A stretch of 36,326 nt of DNA from Clostridia bacterium (GCA_028698525.1 JAQVDB010000017.1:1-36326), one strand, 5' to 3'; positions 1 through 10,056 are shown, counted from the stretch's first letter. Numbers and translations are program-made. Notes: generated by a model not told the origin, from the letters alone.

Positions 1-3000
1 CCAAATAGAGACAACTGGTTGGATTCTGGCAATCCCTTCAGGCAGCCATGATTTTTTAATACTTCTATTACAGTCTTGCTAACCCTGCTTCTGGTTACGA
101 TATCTTCAATAGAAATAAATTTCCCTTTTGCCCTGGCCTTTATGATATTCTCTGCGGCATTATTACCTACTCCCTGCAGACTGTTTATCGGAGGTAGTAT
201 ACCTTTTTCCGTTATCAAAAATTTTTTTGCATCTGATCTATATAAGTCAACCTTTAACATGTTGATGCCTCTTTGGTACATTTCTAATGCTACTTCTGAA
301 ATAGTGAGTAAGTTTTTTTCCTTTTGAGTCAGTTTAGAATTTGCACTTTCCAGCTCCTCTATCTTATTTTTTACTGCTTGTTTGCCACTGGATATCAAAT
401 CTGCATCAAAATCATCTGCACGCACAGTAAAATATGTAGCATAAAATGCTTCGGGATAATGAACTTTGAAATAAGCTATTCTAAAAGCCATAGTCACATA
501 TGCCACTGCATGCGCTTTAGGAAACATATATTTTATTTTTTTACATGAATCGATGAACCATTCCGGTACTTCTACTTGTCTCATTTTCTTTTCTTCATTT
601 TGATCAATGCCTTTGCCCTTTCTCACTTTCTCCATTATTTTAAATGCCAGGGTCGGTTCCATGCCTTTTTGGATAAGATAAGTCATTATATCATCCCTAG
701 TACATATTACTTCTTTCAATGTAGCTGTTTTATTTTTGATCAATATCTGAGCATTGTTCAACCACACATCTGTTCCGTGGGATAAACCGCTTATTCTGAC
801 CAGTTCAGCAAAGGTTTTAGGTTTTGTATCCACCAGCATTTGTCTAACAAATTTTGTACCAAACTCAGGTATGCCAAAAGTTCCAACCTCGCTATTTATA
901 TCTTCTTCATCTATGTTCAACGCTTTTGTAGACGAAAAGATAGACATAGTCTGCTCATCATCTAACGATATCTTTGTAGCATCGACGCCTGTCAAATCCT
1001 CCAGCATTTTTATTACAGTAGGATCATCATGACCCAGAATATCCAGCTTTACCAACCTGCTGCTTATAGAATGATAATCAAAGTGAGTAGTTATAATACT
1101 TGACCGTTTGTCATCAGCAGGATGTTGTATCGGAGTAAATTGATGTATATCCATATTTTTAGGAACTACCATGATACCACCTGGGTGTTGTCCTGTAGTT
1201 CTCTTTACCCCTGTGCATCCATCAATTAATCTATTCATTTCAGCATTGTGAATAACAAGACCATTGTCCTCACAATAATTTTTAACAAATCCGAAAGCGG
1301 TCTTTGTAGCAATAGTTCCTATCGTACCAGCCCTGAACACATGACCCTCACCAAACAATTCTTCTGTATACTTATGGGCAACCGGTTGATATTCCCCTGA
1401 AAAATTCAAATCTATATCCGGTACCTTATCACCTTTAAAGCCTAAAAAGACTTCAAATGGTATATTGTGACCATCTTTTTTTAGACCGGTTCCACATATT
1501 GGACAATGCTTGTCCGGCAAATCAATGCCGCAAGGATACTTGTTTAAATCTATATCAAAATCAGAATACTTACATTTAGGACATGAATAATGAGGAGGTA
1601 GAGGATTAACCTCTGTAATATTACACATAGTTGCAACAAAAGAAGAACCCACTGATCCTCTGGAGCCAACAAGATATCCATCATCAAGTGATTTTTTAAC
1701 CAGCTTATGTGCTATAAGATATAAAACAGCAAATCCATTGCTTATTATAGAGTTTAATTCCTTGTCCAATCTTCTCTTAACTGTTTCTGGCAAATCATCT
1801 CCATAAAGTTTTTTAGCATTGCATATTGCCATTTCTTTGATCTCTTTGTCTGCACCTTCTATTATAGGAGGATATAATTTATCAGGTATAGGTTCTATAT
1901 CCTCTATCATTTGATTGATTTTTAAAGTATTATCGATAACTACTTTTCTTGCAGTTTTTTCTCCAAGATAGCTGAACTCTTCCAGCATCTCTGAGGTAGT
2001 TCTTAGATAAAGAGGCGCTTGTTTATTTGCATCCTCAAAACCCTGTCCCCACATAAGTATCCTTCTAAAACATTCATCATTTTTATTTACAAAGTGCACA
2101 TCTCCTGTAGCCACTACCGGTTTATTGAACTTATCACCCAACTGAACAATTTTTTTGTTTAATTTCTTAAGTTCTTGGACATCTTTTACTTTTCCATCAC
2201 GAATCAAAAATTCATTATTTCCTAATGGCTGTATCTCAAAATAATCATAAAAATTAGCAATTTCCTCGATCTTTTGCATGTCCCATCTGTTTAATAAAGC
2301 TCTGTATAGCTCTCCGGACTCGCATCCCGTACTTATTATAAGTCCCTCTCTATACTTGTTAAATATGCTTTTAGGTATTCTAGGCCTTCTATAGTAATAC
2401 TTTAAATGAGATAGAGATATTAATTTATATAAATTTTTGAGGCCTTCTTGGTTTTTAACTAATATTACTGCATGATATGAAGGAACTTTTGCATAATTCA
2501 CTTCGTCTGCAAAACATTCGTTTATTTGACTTATATCTTTAATTCCCCTGTTTTTTAACTTTTTTAAGCATTTTAAAAATATCAGGGCAGTAGCCTTTGC
2601 ATCATCTACTGCCCTATGATGATTATCCAGTTTTATATTTAAGTGCTCTGCTACTTTATTTAGTTTATAGGTCTTTAGTTTAGGGTACAGCACTCGACTC
2701 AAAGCCAATGTATCTATAACAGGATTTTTGATTGCAATTCCCATCATATCACAACTTTTTTTGATGAATGCTGTGTCAAAAGATGCATTATGCGCCACTA
2801 TAGGGTTGTCAGATATAAATTTTAAAAAGTTCGGTAATATTTCTTCTATTTTAGGTGCATTTTTGACCATTTTATCATCAATACCCGTCAATTCAGTTAT
2901 TTTAGCAGGTATGCTTATTCCTGGGTCTATCATAGAACTAAATTCATCCACAATTTCACCGTTTTTTACTTTTACCGCACCTATTTCGATTATCCTATCT

Positions 3001-4214
3001 TCAGAAGGTTTCAATCCAGTTGTCTCTAAATCAAATATTATGAATTCGTCCTGTAATTGAGTGTTATCAGCATTGATAACTATATTTTCTCTGTCATTTA
3101 CTACATATGCTTCTACGCCATATAAGATTTTTATACCACACTTTTTGCCGGCATCAAAGGCTTCTGGGTATGCTTGGACAACTCCGTGATCTGTTACTGC
3201 AATTGCCGGATGTCCCATCTGTGCTGCTTTGTTTATCAAATTTTTAACTGGAGTTACTCCATCCATAGCGCTTAATTGTGTATGCGCATGTAATTCTACT
3301 CTCTTTTCCTCACAATCATCAGTTCTAACCTCTGGCTGAATCTTGATTATCTCATATGCAGTGATCACCAGATCTCTTTCATATTTATCATATTGGCAGT
3401 CTCCCTTGACTTTTACCCATGCTCCCTTTGATAATACATCAGTATTTTTTTTCTTCATAAAATATTTAATAGTTATAGAACTTTCAAAATCAGTAATATC
3501 AAATATTGCCAAAAATCTCCCACTTTTCAATTGCTTTAAGTCCAGTCTTATTATCTTTCCTTGACAGGATACAGTACCTGAATTAGAATCGATATCGCTA
3601 ATAGGTATAGTATCATCTTTTGTTAGCCTATTTTTTCTTGTTGTCTTTGGTTTTGATTTTTTTTGCTGATTCTGATTTAATGCAAATGCAACTAAATTTG
3701 CATCTTCTGCATTTTTTGCTTTTATATATTCTTCTGAATTAGCAGCAATAAAATTGTTTGATATCAATTTTATTGCTGCTTTTATCCCAAATTGTTCGTC
3801 AATGAGATTCTGCATGGATTGTTTCAACTTTTTTATATTTAACATTTGCAGGCTTGATTGGTCAGGAAGAATTATATATACACAATTATCTTTTATCTTA
3901 TAATAGCATTTTTTCGACCAACATTTAAATGAAGGTAATTTTTCTTCAGTATAAAATTTAATATTATTCCAGTATACTTTAAATAAATGTTCTAAACTAT
4001 CAAATTTGATATTATATCTTATTTTTATCTCAAAACTATCTAAAAAACTATACTTCTCTTTAATTCGCTTCTTTAGGGCATATACTTGATTGTAGTCAAT
4101 TAATTCATCTGATCTGATGTATAGTTTCCATGTTTTATCTTTTATATTCACTAAAACTTTTTGTATTTCAATATTAGAATTCATTCCCACAATATTTAAA
4201 AGACTTTTGTCCAT
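1..4214 (-). CDS. polC: DNA polymerase III PolC-type alpha subunit, 3' end off window
   Basis: Replicative DNA polymerase of low-GC Gram-positives, combining polymerase and proofreading exonuclease. I read one open frame of 1404 codons from the ATG at 4214 to the left edge. Order seen: N-terminal domain, OB-fold, PHP domain start (ELHAHTQLS, His near 309), inserted DnaQ-type exonuclease (DLETTG, Asp395; HHRAVDDA later), remaining PHP, a Cys4 zinc site (CPKC from 878, then CGIDLPDKHCPIC), and the polymerase palm with D933/D935 (DIDLNF) and D1058 (KLDILGHDD). The 125-residue spacing of the Asp pairs matches Bacillus PolC. The visible end reads LPESNQLSLF, the usual PolC terminus, but the next codon begins GG, so at least one glycine follows and the stop is not in view. 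Begins 5 bp after the glycosyltransferase gene stop. Identity is essentially certain. Confidence 0.97.
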   Translation of the reverse strand, partial: MDKSLLNIVGMNSNIEIQKVLVNIKDKTWKLYIRSDELIDYNQVYALKKRIKEKYSFLDSFEIKIRYNIKFDSLEHLFKVYWNNIKFYTEEKLPSFKCWSKKCYYKIKDNCVYIILPDQSSLQMLNIKKLKQSMQNLIDEQFGIKAAIKLISNNFIAANSEEYIKAKNAEDANLVAFALNQNQQKKSKPKTTRKNRLTKDDTIPISDIDSNSGTVSCQGKIIRLDLKQLKSGRFLAIFDITDFESSITIKYFMKKKNTDVLSKGAWVKVKGDCQYDKYERDLVITAYEIIKIQPEVRTDDCEEKRVELHAHTQLSAMDGVTPVKNLINKAAQMGHPAIAVTDHGVVQAYPEAFDAGKKCGIKILYGVEAYVVNDRENIVINADNTQLQDEFIIFDLETTGLKPSEDRIIEIGAVKVKNGEIVDEFSSMIDPGISIPAKITELTGIDDKMVKNAPKIEEILPNFLKFISDNPIVAHNASFDTAFIKKSCDMMGIAIKNPVIDTLALSRVLYPKLKTYKLNKVAEHLNIKLDNHHRAVDDAKATALIFLKCLKKLKNRGIKDISQINECFADEVNYAKVPSYHAVILVKNQEGLKNLYKLISLSHLKYYYRRPRIPKSIFNKYREGLIISTGCESGELYRALLNRWDMQKIEEIANFYDYFEIQPLGNNEFLIRDGKVKDVQELKKLNKKIVQLGDKFNKPVVATGDVHFVNKNDECFRRILMWGQGFEDANKQAPLYLRTTSEMLEEFSYLGEKTARKVVIDNTLKINQMIEDIEPIPDKLYPPIIEGADKEIKEMAICNAKKLYGDDLPETVKRRLDKELNSIISNGFAVLYLIAHKLVKKSLDDGYLVGSRGSVGSSFVATMCNITEVNPLPPHYSCPKCKYSDFDIDLNKYPCGIDLPDKHCPICGTGLKKDGHNIPFEVFLGFKGDKVPDIDLNFSGEYQPVAHKYTEELFGEGHVFRAGTIGTIATKTAFGFVKNYCEDNGLVIHNAEMNRLIDGCTGVKRTTGQHPGGIMVVPKNMDIHQFTPIQHPADDKRSSIITTHFDYHSISSRLVKLDILGHDDPTVIKMLEDLTGVDATKISLDDEQTMSIFSSTKALNIDEEDINSEVGTFGIPEFGTKFVRQMLVDTKPKTFAELVRISGLSHGTDVWLNNAQILIKNKTATLKEVICTRDDIMTYLIQKGMEPTLAFKIMEKVRKGKGIDQNEEKKMRQVEVPEWFIDSCKKIKYMFPKAHAVAYVTMAFRIAYFKVHYPEAFYATYFTVRADDFDADLISSGKQAVKNKIEELESANSKLTQKEKNLLTISEVALEMYQRGINMLKVDLYRSDAKKFLITEKGILPPINSLQGVGNNAAENIIKARAKGKFISIEDIVTRSRVSKTVIEVLKNHGCLKGLPESNQLSLF

Positions 4215-4219
4215 ATATA

Positions 4220-4849
4220 TCACCAACTGAAAACTATTTTAGCTATCTCCCAATACATTTTTAATCTTGCAGCAAATCCCCGGGAAAAACCTAGTTTTTC
4301 TTCCTTCATTATATGTGTAACATCTTCCAGTATAACTTCCTTCACGCATAAGCTATTTTTATTTGCATATCGTGTAAGTGCAACCTCCACTCCAAACTTT
4401 GAAATCTCCAAATCAGAAAGATTCTCTATCAGTTCTTTTCTCATGGCCCTTTGACCTGATAGAAAAGGTGCTATTTTCTGTGCAAAATCAGTTACCGGTC
4501 TACCTTTACAAAAAACACCTATAGTCATTTGGGCCTCATTATTTAATATCGGAGTAAGCAAATTATGTATATGGTGTGCTTTTAAACCTACTAGATCAGC
4601 ATCTAAAAAGAGCATTACATCAGAATTGCATTTCTCTACCCCGGCAAGCATAGCCCCACCTTTTCCCTTATTAGTCTCTAGTTCTATGACCTTGGCACCT
4701 GCTCTTTTTGACACATTTACTGTATCATCTGTAGAGCCATCGCTTACCACAATAATCTCATTTATCAACCTAGATACCTTCAACACATTAATTACATTTT
4801 GTATTGTTTTATCCTCATTGTAAGCAGGTATAATCGCTGCTATAGTCAT
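4220..4849 (-). CDS. Family 2 glycosyltransferase, soluble, substrate unknown
   Basis: GT-A fold sugar transferase of 209 residues. Seen: the N-terminal nucleotide-sugar fold IPAYNEDKTI, VVSDGSTDDT, NKGKGGAML, and the metal-binding FLDADL near residue 91. No transmembrane helices are apparent, unlike dolichol-phosphate or exopolysaccharide GT2 enzymes. The DADL motif and a later SGQRA stretch recall glucosyl-3-phosphoglycerate synthase-like and UDP-Glc-type GT2 members, but the acceptor cannot be assigned. I chose the ATG at 4849 (MTIAAIIPAYN) because AGGAAGG lies 6 nt upstream; a longer TTG frame from 4876 would overlap ispG and add a charged, unconserved tail. Sits between ispG and polC, 13 bp after ispG. 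Confidence 0.85.
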   Translation of the reverse strand: MTIAAIIPAYNEDKTIQNVINVLKVSRLINEIIVVSDGSTDDTVNVSKRAGAKVIELETNKGKGGAMLAGVEKCNSDVMLFLDADLVGLKAHHIHNLLTPILNNEAQMTIGVFCKGRPVTDFAQKIAPFLSGQRAMRKELIENLSDLEISKFGVEVALTRYANKNSLCVKEVILEDVTHIMKEEKLGFSRGFAARLKMYWEIAKIVFSW

Positions 4850-4862
4850 ACAATCCTTCCTC

Positions 4863-5933
4863 TCATTCGCTCTCAATGTCTAACAATTTGTGTACTTCAT
4901 AGACGAATTGTTCTACCATATCAGCCTCACTAACCTTTTTCAAAAACTCACCCTTTTTGAAGATTATGCCTTTCCCCCGCCCTCCTGCCAAACCAATATC
5001 AGCTTCCCTTGCTTCTCCTGGCCCGTTCACGACACAGCCCATTACCGCAATCTTTAAAGGCTTTTTTATATGTTTAAGCCTGGATTCTATCTGGTTTGCA
5101 GTATCTATTAAATCAATCTCACATCTCCCACAGGTAGGACAAGAGATAATTTCTACTCCTTCATCTAACATTCCAATGCTCTTTAATATCTGTCTACCTA
5201 CTTCAACTTCTTTTATAGGATCACCTGTAAGCGATACTCTGATAGTATCCCCTATTCCGTTCAACAAAAGGGCTCCAATTCCAATCGATGATTTTATGGT
5301 TCCCGACCATATTGTGCCTGATTCAGTAATGCCTACATGCAATGGATAATCAACTCTTTCAGAAATTTGTTTATATGCAGCAAATGTATCTATCACATCA
5401 GATGATTTAAGGGATAAAACTATATTGAAAAAATCATTTTCCTCAAGTAGTTTTATATATCTCAGCACACTTTCTACAAGAGCATCCACCGTAGGACCTC
5501 CGAATTTATCAAGTAAATCTTTCTCTACTGAACCGCTATTTACCCCTATACGTATAGCTACACCCCTTTTGTTTGCTTCATGTGCTATTGCTTCTATTTT
5601 TTGACGATCCCCTATATTTCCAGGGTTAATCCTTATCCCGTCAATACCTCTTTCTAAAGCCATTAAGGCAAGTCTATAATCAAAGTGTATATCCGCTACT
5701 AATGGTATACTTATCAATTCACGTATCTTATCAAGATTAGCAGCAGCATCTTTATCAGGTACTGCTACCCTAATTATATCACACCCAACTTCTTCAAGTC
5801 TCTTTATTTGATCAACTGTAGCATTTAAATTTCTAGTATCTGTATTTGTCATAGACTGAACAGTAATTCTGCTATTTCCACCTATGCTGATATTACCCAA
5901 CTTGATCCTTCTCGTATTTCTCCTACAAATCAT
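4863..5933 (-). CDS. ispG: 4-hydroxy-3-methylbut-2-en-1-yl diphosphate synthase
   Basis: Penultimate enzyme of the MEP isoprenoid pathway; reduces MEcPP to HMBPP with a [4Fe-4S] cluster. 356 residues. Seen: N-terminal TIM-barrel start with ITVQSMTNTDTRN, VADIHFDYRLA and IRINPGNIG; C-terminal cluster ligands C265 and C268 (in CPTCGRC), C300 (MGCVVNGPGE) and E307, which correspond to the three Cys and one Glu known for the family. The ATG at 5933 is preceded by AGAAGG. Follows rseP by 15 bp, in the same transcript as dxr, so two MEP enzymes are co-expressed. No oddities. Confidence 0.97.
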   Translation of the reverse strand: MICRRNTRRIKLGNISIGGNSRITVQSMTNTDTRNLNATVDQIKRLEEVGCDIIRVAVPDKDAAANLDKIRELISIPLVADIHFDYRLALMALERGIDGIRINPGNIGDRQKIEAIAHEANKRGVAIRIGVNSGSVEKDLLDKFGGPTVDALVESVLRYIKLLEENDFFNIVLSLKSSDVIDTFAAYKQISERVDYPLHVGITESGTIWSGTIKSSIGIGALLLNGIGDTIRVSLTGDPIKEVEVGRQILKSIGMLDEGVEIISCPTCGRCEIDLIDTANQIESRLKHIKKPLKIAVMGCVVNGPGEAREADIGLAGGRGKGIIFKKGEFLKKVSEADMVEQFVYEVHKLLDIESE

Positions 5934-5948
5934 TTTATTTTTCCTTCT

Positions 5949-6950
5949 TTATTTTAATCTTATAATATCTTTAAACGTAATGTATAGCATTAAAAGCATA
6001 AGCAAAGCAAATCCTGTAAAGTGCACTAGTCCTTCTTTGGTTCGATCGACTGGTTTTCTTCTTATACCCTCTATAATGAGGAAAATTAATCTGCCCCCAT
6101 CCAATGCAGGGAATGGTATAAGGTTTATTATTCCCAGATTAATAGTAATTATAGTAACCAGCCACAAAAGGTTAAATATACCTACTTGGGCCGCCTTACC
6201 CACTTCACTTATTATTCCAACAGGCCCTATAACATTTCCCATATCAGCCTTGCCAAATATCAATTGTCCTAACCCTTGAATCATTAAATATATCAAATTT
6301 ATTGTTTGTTTAAAACCATAGGTTATTGAATCATGCAAGGTATTTGTTACTTTGAAATTGATGCCAATTCTAGTCATTTGCAGTTCTTCGTCCCAAGTAG
6401 GAGTTAACTTTACATCCACTGTCTCTTGGCCTCTTTTTAAGCTCATTGTGATATCTTTGCCAGCATTATCATTTATTATTTTTCTTACATCATCAGCTGA
6501 CTTAACTTTTACAGAATTTACAGATATAAAACGGTCTCCTGGCTTTATTCCAGCTTGATAACCAGGCATACCCGGTTCTACCCCGTCAACCACAGGTATA
6601 GGAACTCCTAAATTATAGCCAATTATGCTGAGCACTATTATCGCTAGAATGAAATTCATTAAAGGCCCCGAAGCGATGGTTAGTATTCTCTTCCATACAG
6701 GTTGATTATTAAAAGCATTTTTATCGTTGGATTCTTCATCTTCTCCAGCCATTTTCACAAAACCACCGATAGGTAAAACTCTTAAAGAATAGAAAGTGTC
6801 CTTCCCCTTAAATTTAAATATTTTAGGTCCCATTCCTATAGAGAATTCATCTACCTTTATTCCAACTGATTTAGCTGCCACAAAATGGCCTAATTCGTGA
6901 AACATAATGATTATACCAAAACATAAAAGGGCAATCAAAACAGTAACCAT
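5949..6950 (-). CDS. rseP: RIP metalloprotease RseP/RasP (site-2 protease)
   Basis: Intramembrane zinc protease that clips membrane-anchored anti-sigma factors and signal-peptide remnants. 333 residues, the short clostridial form (Bacillus RasP is about 420). Seen: HELGH at 18-22 in the first membrane helix (zinc His18/His22, catalytic Glu19), a single PDZ domain roughly 110-185 (GVEPGMPGYQAGIKPGDRF), and the second active-site motif FPALDGGR near 280 in a late membrane helix. Lies between dxr and ispG, the classic uppS-cdsA-dxr-rseP order. Its substrate here is unknown; no anti-sigma gene is nearby. Confidence 0.95.
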   Translation of the reverse strand: MVTVLIALLCFGIIIMFHELGHFVAAKSVGIKVDEFSIGMGPKIFKFKGKDTFYSLRVLPIGGFVKMAGEDEESNDKNAFNNQPVWKRILTIASGPLMNFILAIIVLSIIGYNLGVPIPVVDGVEPGMPGYQAGIKPGDRFISVNSVKVKSADDVRKIINDNAGKDITMSLKRGQETVDVKLTPTWDEELQMTRIGINFKVTNTLHDSITYGFKQTINLIYLMIQGLGQLIFGKADMGNVIGPVGIISEVGKAAQVGIFNLLWLVTIITINLGIINLIPFPALDGGRLIFLIIEGIRRKPVDRTKEGLVHFTGFALLMLLMLYITFKDIIRLK

Positions 6951-6970
6951 TCAACTACACCATCCTAATT

Positions 6971-8107
6971 TCAAGATAAAGCATTCCTCACCATTTTATC
7001 AACGTTTAATATGTCATCTAAATCTGGGTCATATATTATCTGATGCTCAAGCATGGTTTTTTCTATAATTTCTCCTATCTGAGTAAATTTAATCTGTTCA
7101 TTTAAGAACAGATTAACTGCAACCTCATTAGCTGCATTGAGTACAGCAGGCATTGTATGGCCTATATCTAATGCTTGATATGAGAGTTTTAGACATCTAA
7201 ACGCTTCAAAATCCGGTTCTTCAAATGTTAATTTGCCATATTCAAAAAAATTTATACCCTGTTCCTTATTTTCTAATCTATCCGGATAGCTTAAGGCATA
7301 CATTATAGGGATTCTCATATCAGGAATACTCAATTGTGCAATTATACTGTTGTCTGAATATTCTACCATGGAATGTATGACACTTTCAGGGTGTATGATT
7401 ACTTTTATTTTATCGGAAGTCAAACCGAATAGATAGCTAGCTTCTATGACTTCTAATCCCTTGTTCATCATAGTGGCTGAATCTATAGTAATTTTATCTC
7501 CCATGTCCCAATTAGGATGCTTTAAGGCCTGGTTTACAGTAACATCCTCCAATTGTTTTTTATTGAATCCTCTGAATGGACCTCCTGAAGCTGTAAGCAA
7601 TATATTTTTAATGTGTTCTCTATTGTTACCCTGTAAACATTGGAAAATTGCTGAATGTTCGCTGTCCACAGGTATTATATTTACGTTTTCTCTTTCAGCA
7701 ATTTTATTTATGTAAGTTCCGGCAGCTACAAGGGTTTCCTTGTTAGCCAGAGCAATATTCACTTTGTTTTCTATAGCTTTTACTACGGGCATGAGACAAG
7801 CTATCCCTACAATTGCAGCAACAACGATGTCTGCTTTATAGTATTCTGTACAATTGACTATATTATCATATCCTGACAGTATCTCGGTTGAAGTCTGGTG
7901 TATTCTTTTTTTTAATTCTTCCGCTTTTGATTCATCCTCAACTACAGCTAATTTGGGTTTGAATAAGTTTATTTGTTGTTCTAATAAATCTATATTCTTC
8001 TTGCATGTCAGACATACTACTTCAAACTTGTCCAAATTATTTTTTATCACATCTAGTGTTTGAGTACCAACTGATCCTGTACTACCTAATACAATCACTC
8101 TTTTCAT
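6971..8107 (-). CDS. dxr: 1-deoxy-D-xylulose 5-phosphate reductoisomerase
   Basis: First committed step of the MEP pathway, DXP to MEP, using NADPH and a divalent metal. 378 residues, full length. Seen: N-terminal dinucleotide fold GSTGSVGTQTLDVI, the ALANKETLV segment, metal/substrate motif VDSEHSAIFQ, flexible-loop start TASGGPFR, HPNWDMG, and MNKGLEVIEA. Start ATG at 8107 overlaps the stop of the upstream AI-2E-family gene (TAATG), so the two are probably translationally coupled. Followed 20 bp later by rseP. Confidence 0.97.
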   Translation of the reverse strand: MKRVIVLGSTGSVGTQTLDVIKNNLDKFEVVCLTCKKNIDLLEQQINLFKPKLAVVEDESKAEELKKRIHQTSTEILSGYDNIVNCTEYYKADIVVAAIVGIACLMPVVKAIENKVNIALANKETLVAAGTYINKIAERENVNIIPVDSEHSAIFQCLQGNNREHIKNILLTASGGPFRGFNKKQLEDVTVNQALKHPNWDMGDKITIDSATMMNKGLEVIEASYLFGLTSDKIKVIIHPESVIHSMVEYSDNSIIAQLSIPDMRIPIMYALSYPDRLENKEQGINFFEYGKLTFEEPDFEAFRCLKLSYQALDIGHTMPAVLNAANEVAVNLFLNEQIKFTQIGEIIEKTMLEHQIIYDPDLDDILNVDKMVRNALS

Positions 8108-9180
8108 TAAGTATTATCACCTCTATACCTGAAAAATGGAAACAATCCGGTTTCCAAAGCACCTCTTATAATTATTAATATTAAAGGTCCTAGAAAAACT
8201 CCTATTACACCAAATAACTTCAATCCTACATACAGGGAAATTAAAGTAAGCAAAGGATGTAACCCTAATCCATTACTTATAATTTTTGCCTGGAGTACCT
8301 GTCTAAATACAAGCATACCTATAAATAATATCAGTAAACCGACAGCAAATAATGTATTCCCCATAAAAAAACTATAAGCAATCCATGGGATGAACACCAA
8401 ACTAGGTCCTAATATTGGAAGTAAATCTAATATTCCACATATAATACCCAAAGTCAAGGCATAATCCACCTTTAAAATGATAAACCCTACTATATCAAAA
8501 GCAGTAGTCAATAATATTAACGTAGCATGTGCCTTTATCAGCTCAAGCAAAGTATGCAATACATCTGTTTGAAATTTACGAACATAATCTCGCTTTTGGG
8601 GTGGAAATAACCTAATGACAAACTTAGAGATTTTATCCTTATCTTTGCTGAAAAAATATGATGCTATGAATATTATTATCAAAAAGAGCAATATTTCCGG
8701 TAAAGATGCTATCACCTTTACAATGTTATCCTTCAAAGAATTCATAATGCCTAATAGTGAAGTATATACATTTGCCATTCCCTCGTCTACTTTGGATAAA
8801 ACTTCTGGTGGAAGCCTATCATTGACTTGCTGCATATAAATTATAAAATCATTTATATATTTATTTATATTGTCATAGTATGATGGTAGCATATTTATTA
8901 TTTTTTTTAGCTCATACATAAATCTTGAAAAACAAACAAAAACTATTAAGGCAAAACTTATAAAAAAAATAGCTATGCTTAACAGCGAAGAAAACCATCT
9001 AGGTAACTTGGTCTTATTGTCCAAAAGCTTTACCAAAGGATCTATCAACAAAGCAATAAGTACTGCAACCAAAAATGGAGAAAAATATATTATTAAAATT
9101 TTAACTGCAATAAAAAATATTGCACAAACTCCAACAACTATAGCACTATTTATCAAAAATTTTAATGCAGTCTTCATCAT
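8107..9180 (-). CDS. AI-2E family (PerM-like) membrane protein
   Basis: Polytopic membrane protein of the AI-2E exporter/PerM superfamily, 357 residues. Seen: paired N-terminal hydrophobic segments (about 10-50), another at 60-85, a long hydrophilic loop with amphipathic helices (about 90-155), then clustered helices and the family-typical stretches PILGPSLVFIPW and VGLKLFGVIGVFLGP. Family members have been linked to AI-2 export, Na+/H+ antiport or sporulation (YtvI-type), so transported solute is not predictable. Tandem ATGs at 9180 and 9177 follow GAGGAG; the second has better spacing. It interrupts the common cdsA-dxr order. Confidence 0.85.
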   Translation of the reverse strand: MMKTALKFLINSAIVVGVCAIFFIAVKILIIYFSPFLVAVLIALLIDPLVKLLDNKTKLPRWFSSLLSIAIFFISFALIVFVCFSRFMYELKKIINMLPSYYDNINKYINDFIIYMQQVNDRLPPEVLSKVDEGMANVYTSLLGIMNSLKDNIVKVIASLPEILLFLIIIFIASYFFSKDKDKISKFVIRLFPPQKRDYVRKFQTDVLHTLLELIKAHATLILLTTAFDIVGFIILKVDYALTLGIICGILDLLPILGPSLVFIPWIAYSFFMGNTLFAVGLLILFIGMLVFRQVLQAKIISNGLGLHPLLTLISLYVGLKLFGVIGVFLGPLILIIIRGALETGLFPFFRYRGDNT

Positions 9181-9252
9181 AACTCCTCATAAAAACATTC
9201 TTGAAATTTGGATTAAATAAGCATATAACTTGATTAAAAATTGCACTGATTT

Positions 9253-10056
9253 TCAAAATACAAAAACCACTAAATAAAAATATACTAGGGTAGACGAAAC
9301 AATTATACTATCAAACCTATCTAAAATTCCGCCATGCCCTGGGAATATAGTTCCATAATCCTTGATACCACAATATCTTTTTATTTTTGAAGCTATTAAA
9401 TCACCTGTTTGACCAAAAATACCACATAAAAATCCAATTATCAAATAATTATACCACACAATATTATAATCAAATAAGTTATTTGTTATAATGCCAGTTA
9501 ATATTCCCATTACAACTGCTCCAATTATGCCCCCTATACTGCCTTCAACTGTCTTATTGGGACTTATATCAGGACAAAGCTTGCGTTTTCCCAATGCTTT
9601 CCCACTAAAAAAAGCAAACGTATCAGTGGACCATGTGAGAATAAATATAAGCCACATGTATACAATACTTTCGCTTTCCGGCGAACATCTAAGCTTTATC
9701 AATGTTATAAAAGGTAAAACTGGGTAAAAAATACCGGTAAAGCTTACAAAAATATCAATAATATCATGATTTTTACTAAAGGTAAAAATCATATAATAAA
9801 CTATCAAAAATAAAACAATACATATAATCGCAAGATGAGTTAAATTATAAATTGTAATACTAAAAATAAATAAGGCAAATAAATATCCGATTTTTATAAC
9901 ATTAACTCCCTTGGATTGAAAAGCATTATAAAATTCATAAAGTGCTAATAATGCAGCTGCCATTACTGAAAGATTGAAAAACCATCCTCCATAATGCACT
10001 GCAATTATCAAATAAACAATCCCGATTACAGCTGTGGTTATACGTTTTATCAACAA
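9253..10056 (-). CDS. cdsA: Phosphatidate cytidylyltransferase (CDP-diglyceride synthase)
   Basis: Makes CDP-diacylglycerol from phosphatidate and CTP in the membrane, the branch point to phosphatidylglycerol and cardiolipin. 267 residues with about eight hydrophobic helices. The family signature is near the C-terminus: SKIKRYCGIKDYGT followed by PGHGGILDRFDS with its Asp residues. SPNKTVEGS and a DTFAF(F)SGK segment are also typical. The start is TTG (10056; a second TTG follows at 10053), preceded by AAAGGTAGG about 11 nt away; no in-frame ATG exists near the conserved N-terminus. Follows uppS by 10 bp. Confidence 0.95.
   Translation of the reverse strand: MLIKRITTAVIGIVYLIIAVHYGGWFFNLSVMAAALLALYEFYNAFQSKGVNVIKIGYLFALFIFSITIYNLTHLAIICIVLFLIVYYMIFTFSKNHDIIDIFVSFTGIFYPVLPFITLIKLRCSPESESIVYMWLIFILTWSTDTFAFFSGKALGKRKLCPDISPNKTVEGSIGGIIGAVVMGILTGIITNNLFDYNIVWYNYLIIGFLCGIFGQTGDLIASKIKRYCGIKDYGTIFPGHGGILDRFDSIIVSSTLVYFYLVVFVF

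Noticed and set aside
1-3564. Plus-strand open frames opposite polC
   Set aside because: They lie antisense to a continuous PolC frame that I followed from the ATG at 4214 through the PHP, exonuclease, zinc and palm motifs to LSLF, always in the same phase. None resembles a known protein.
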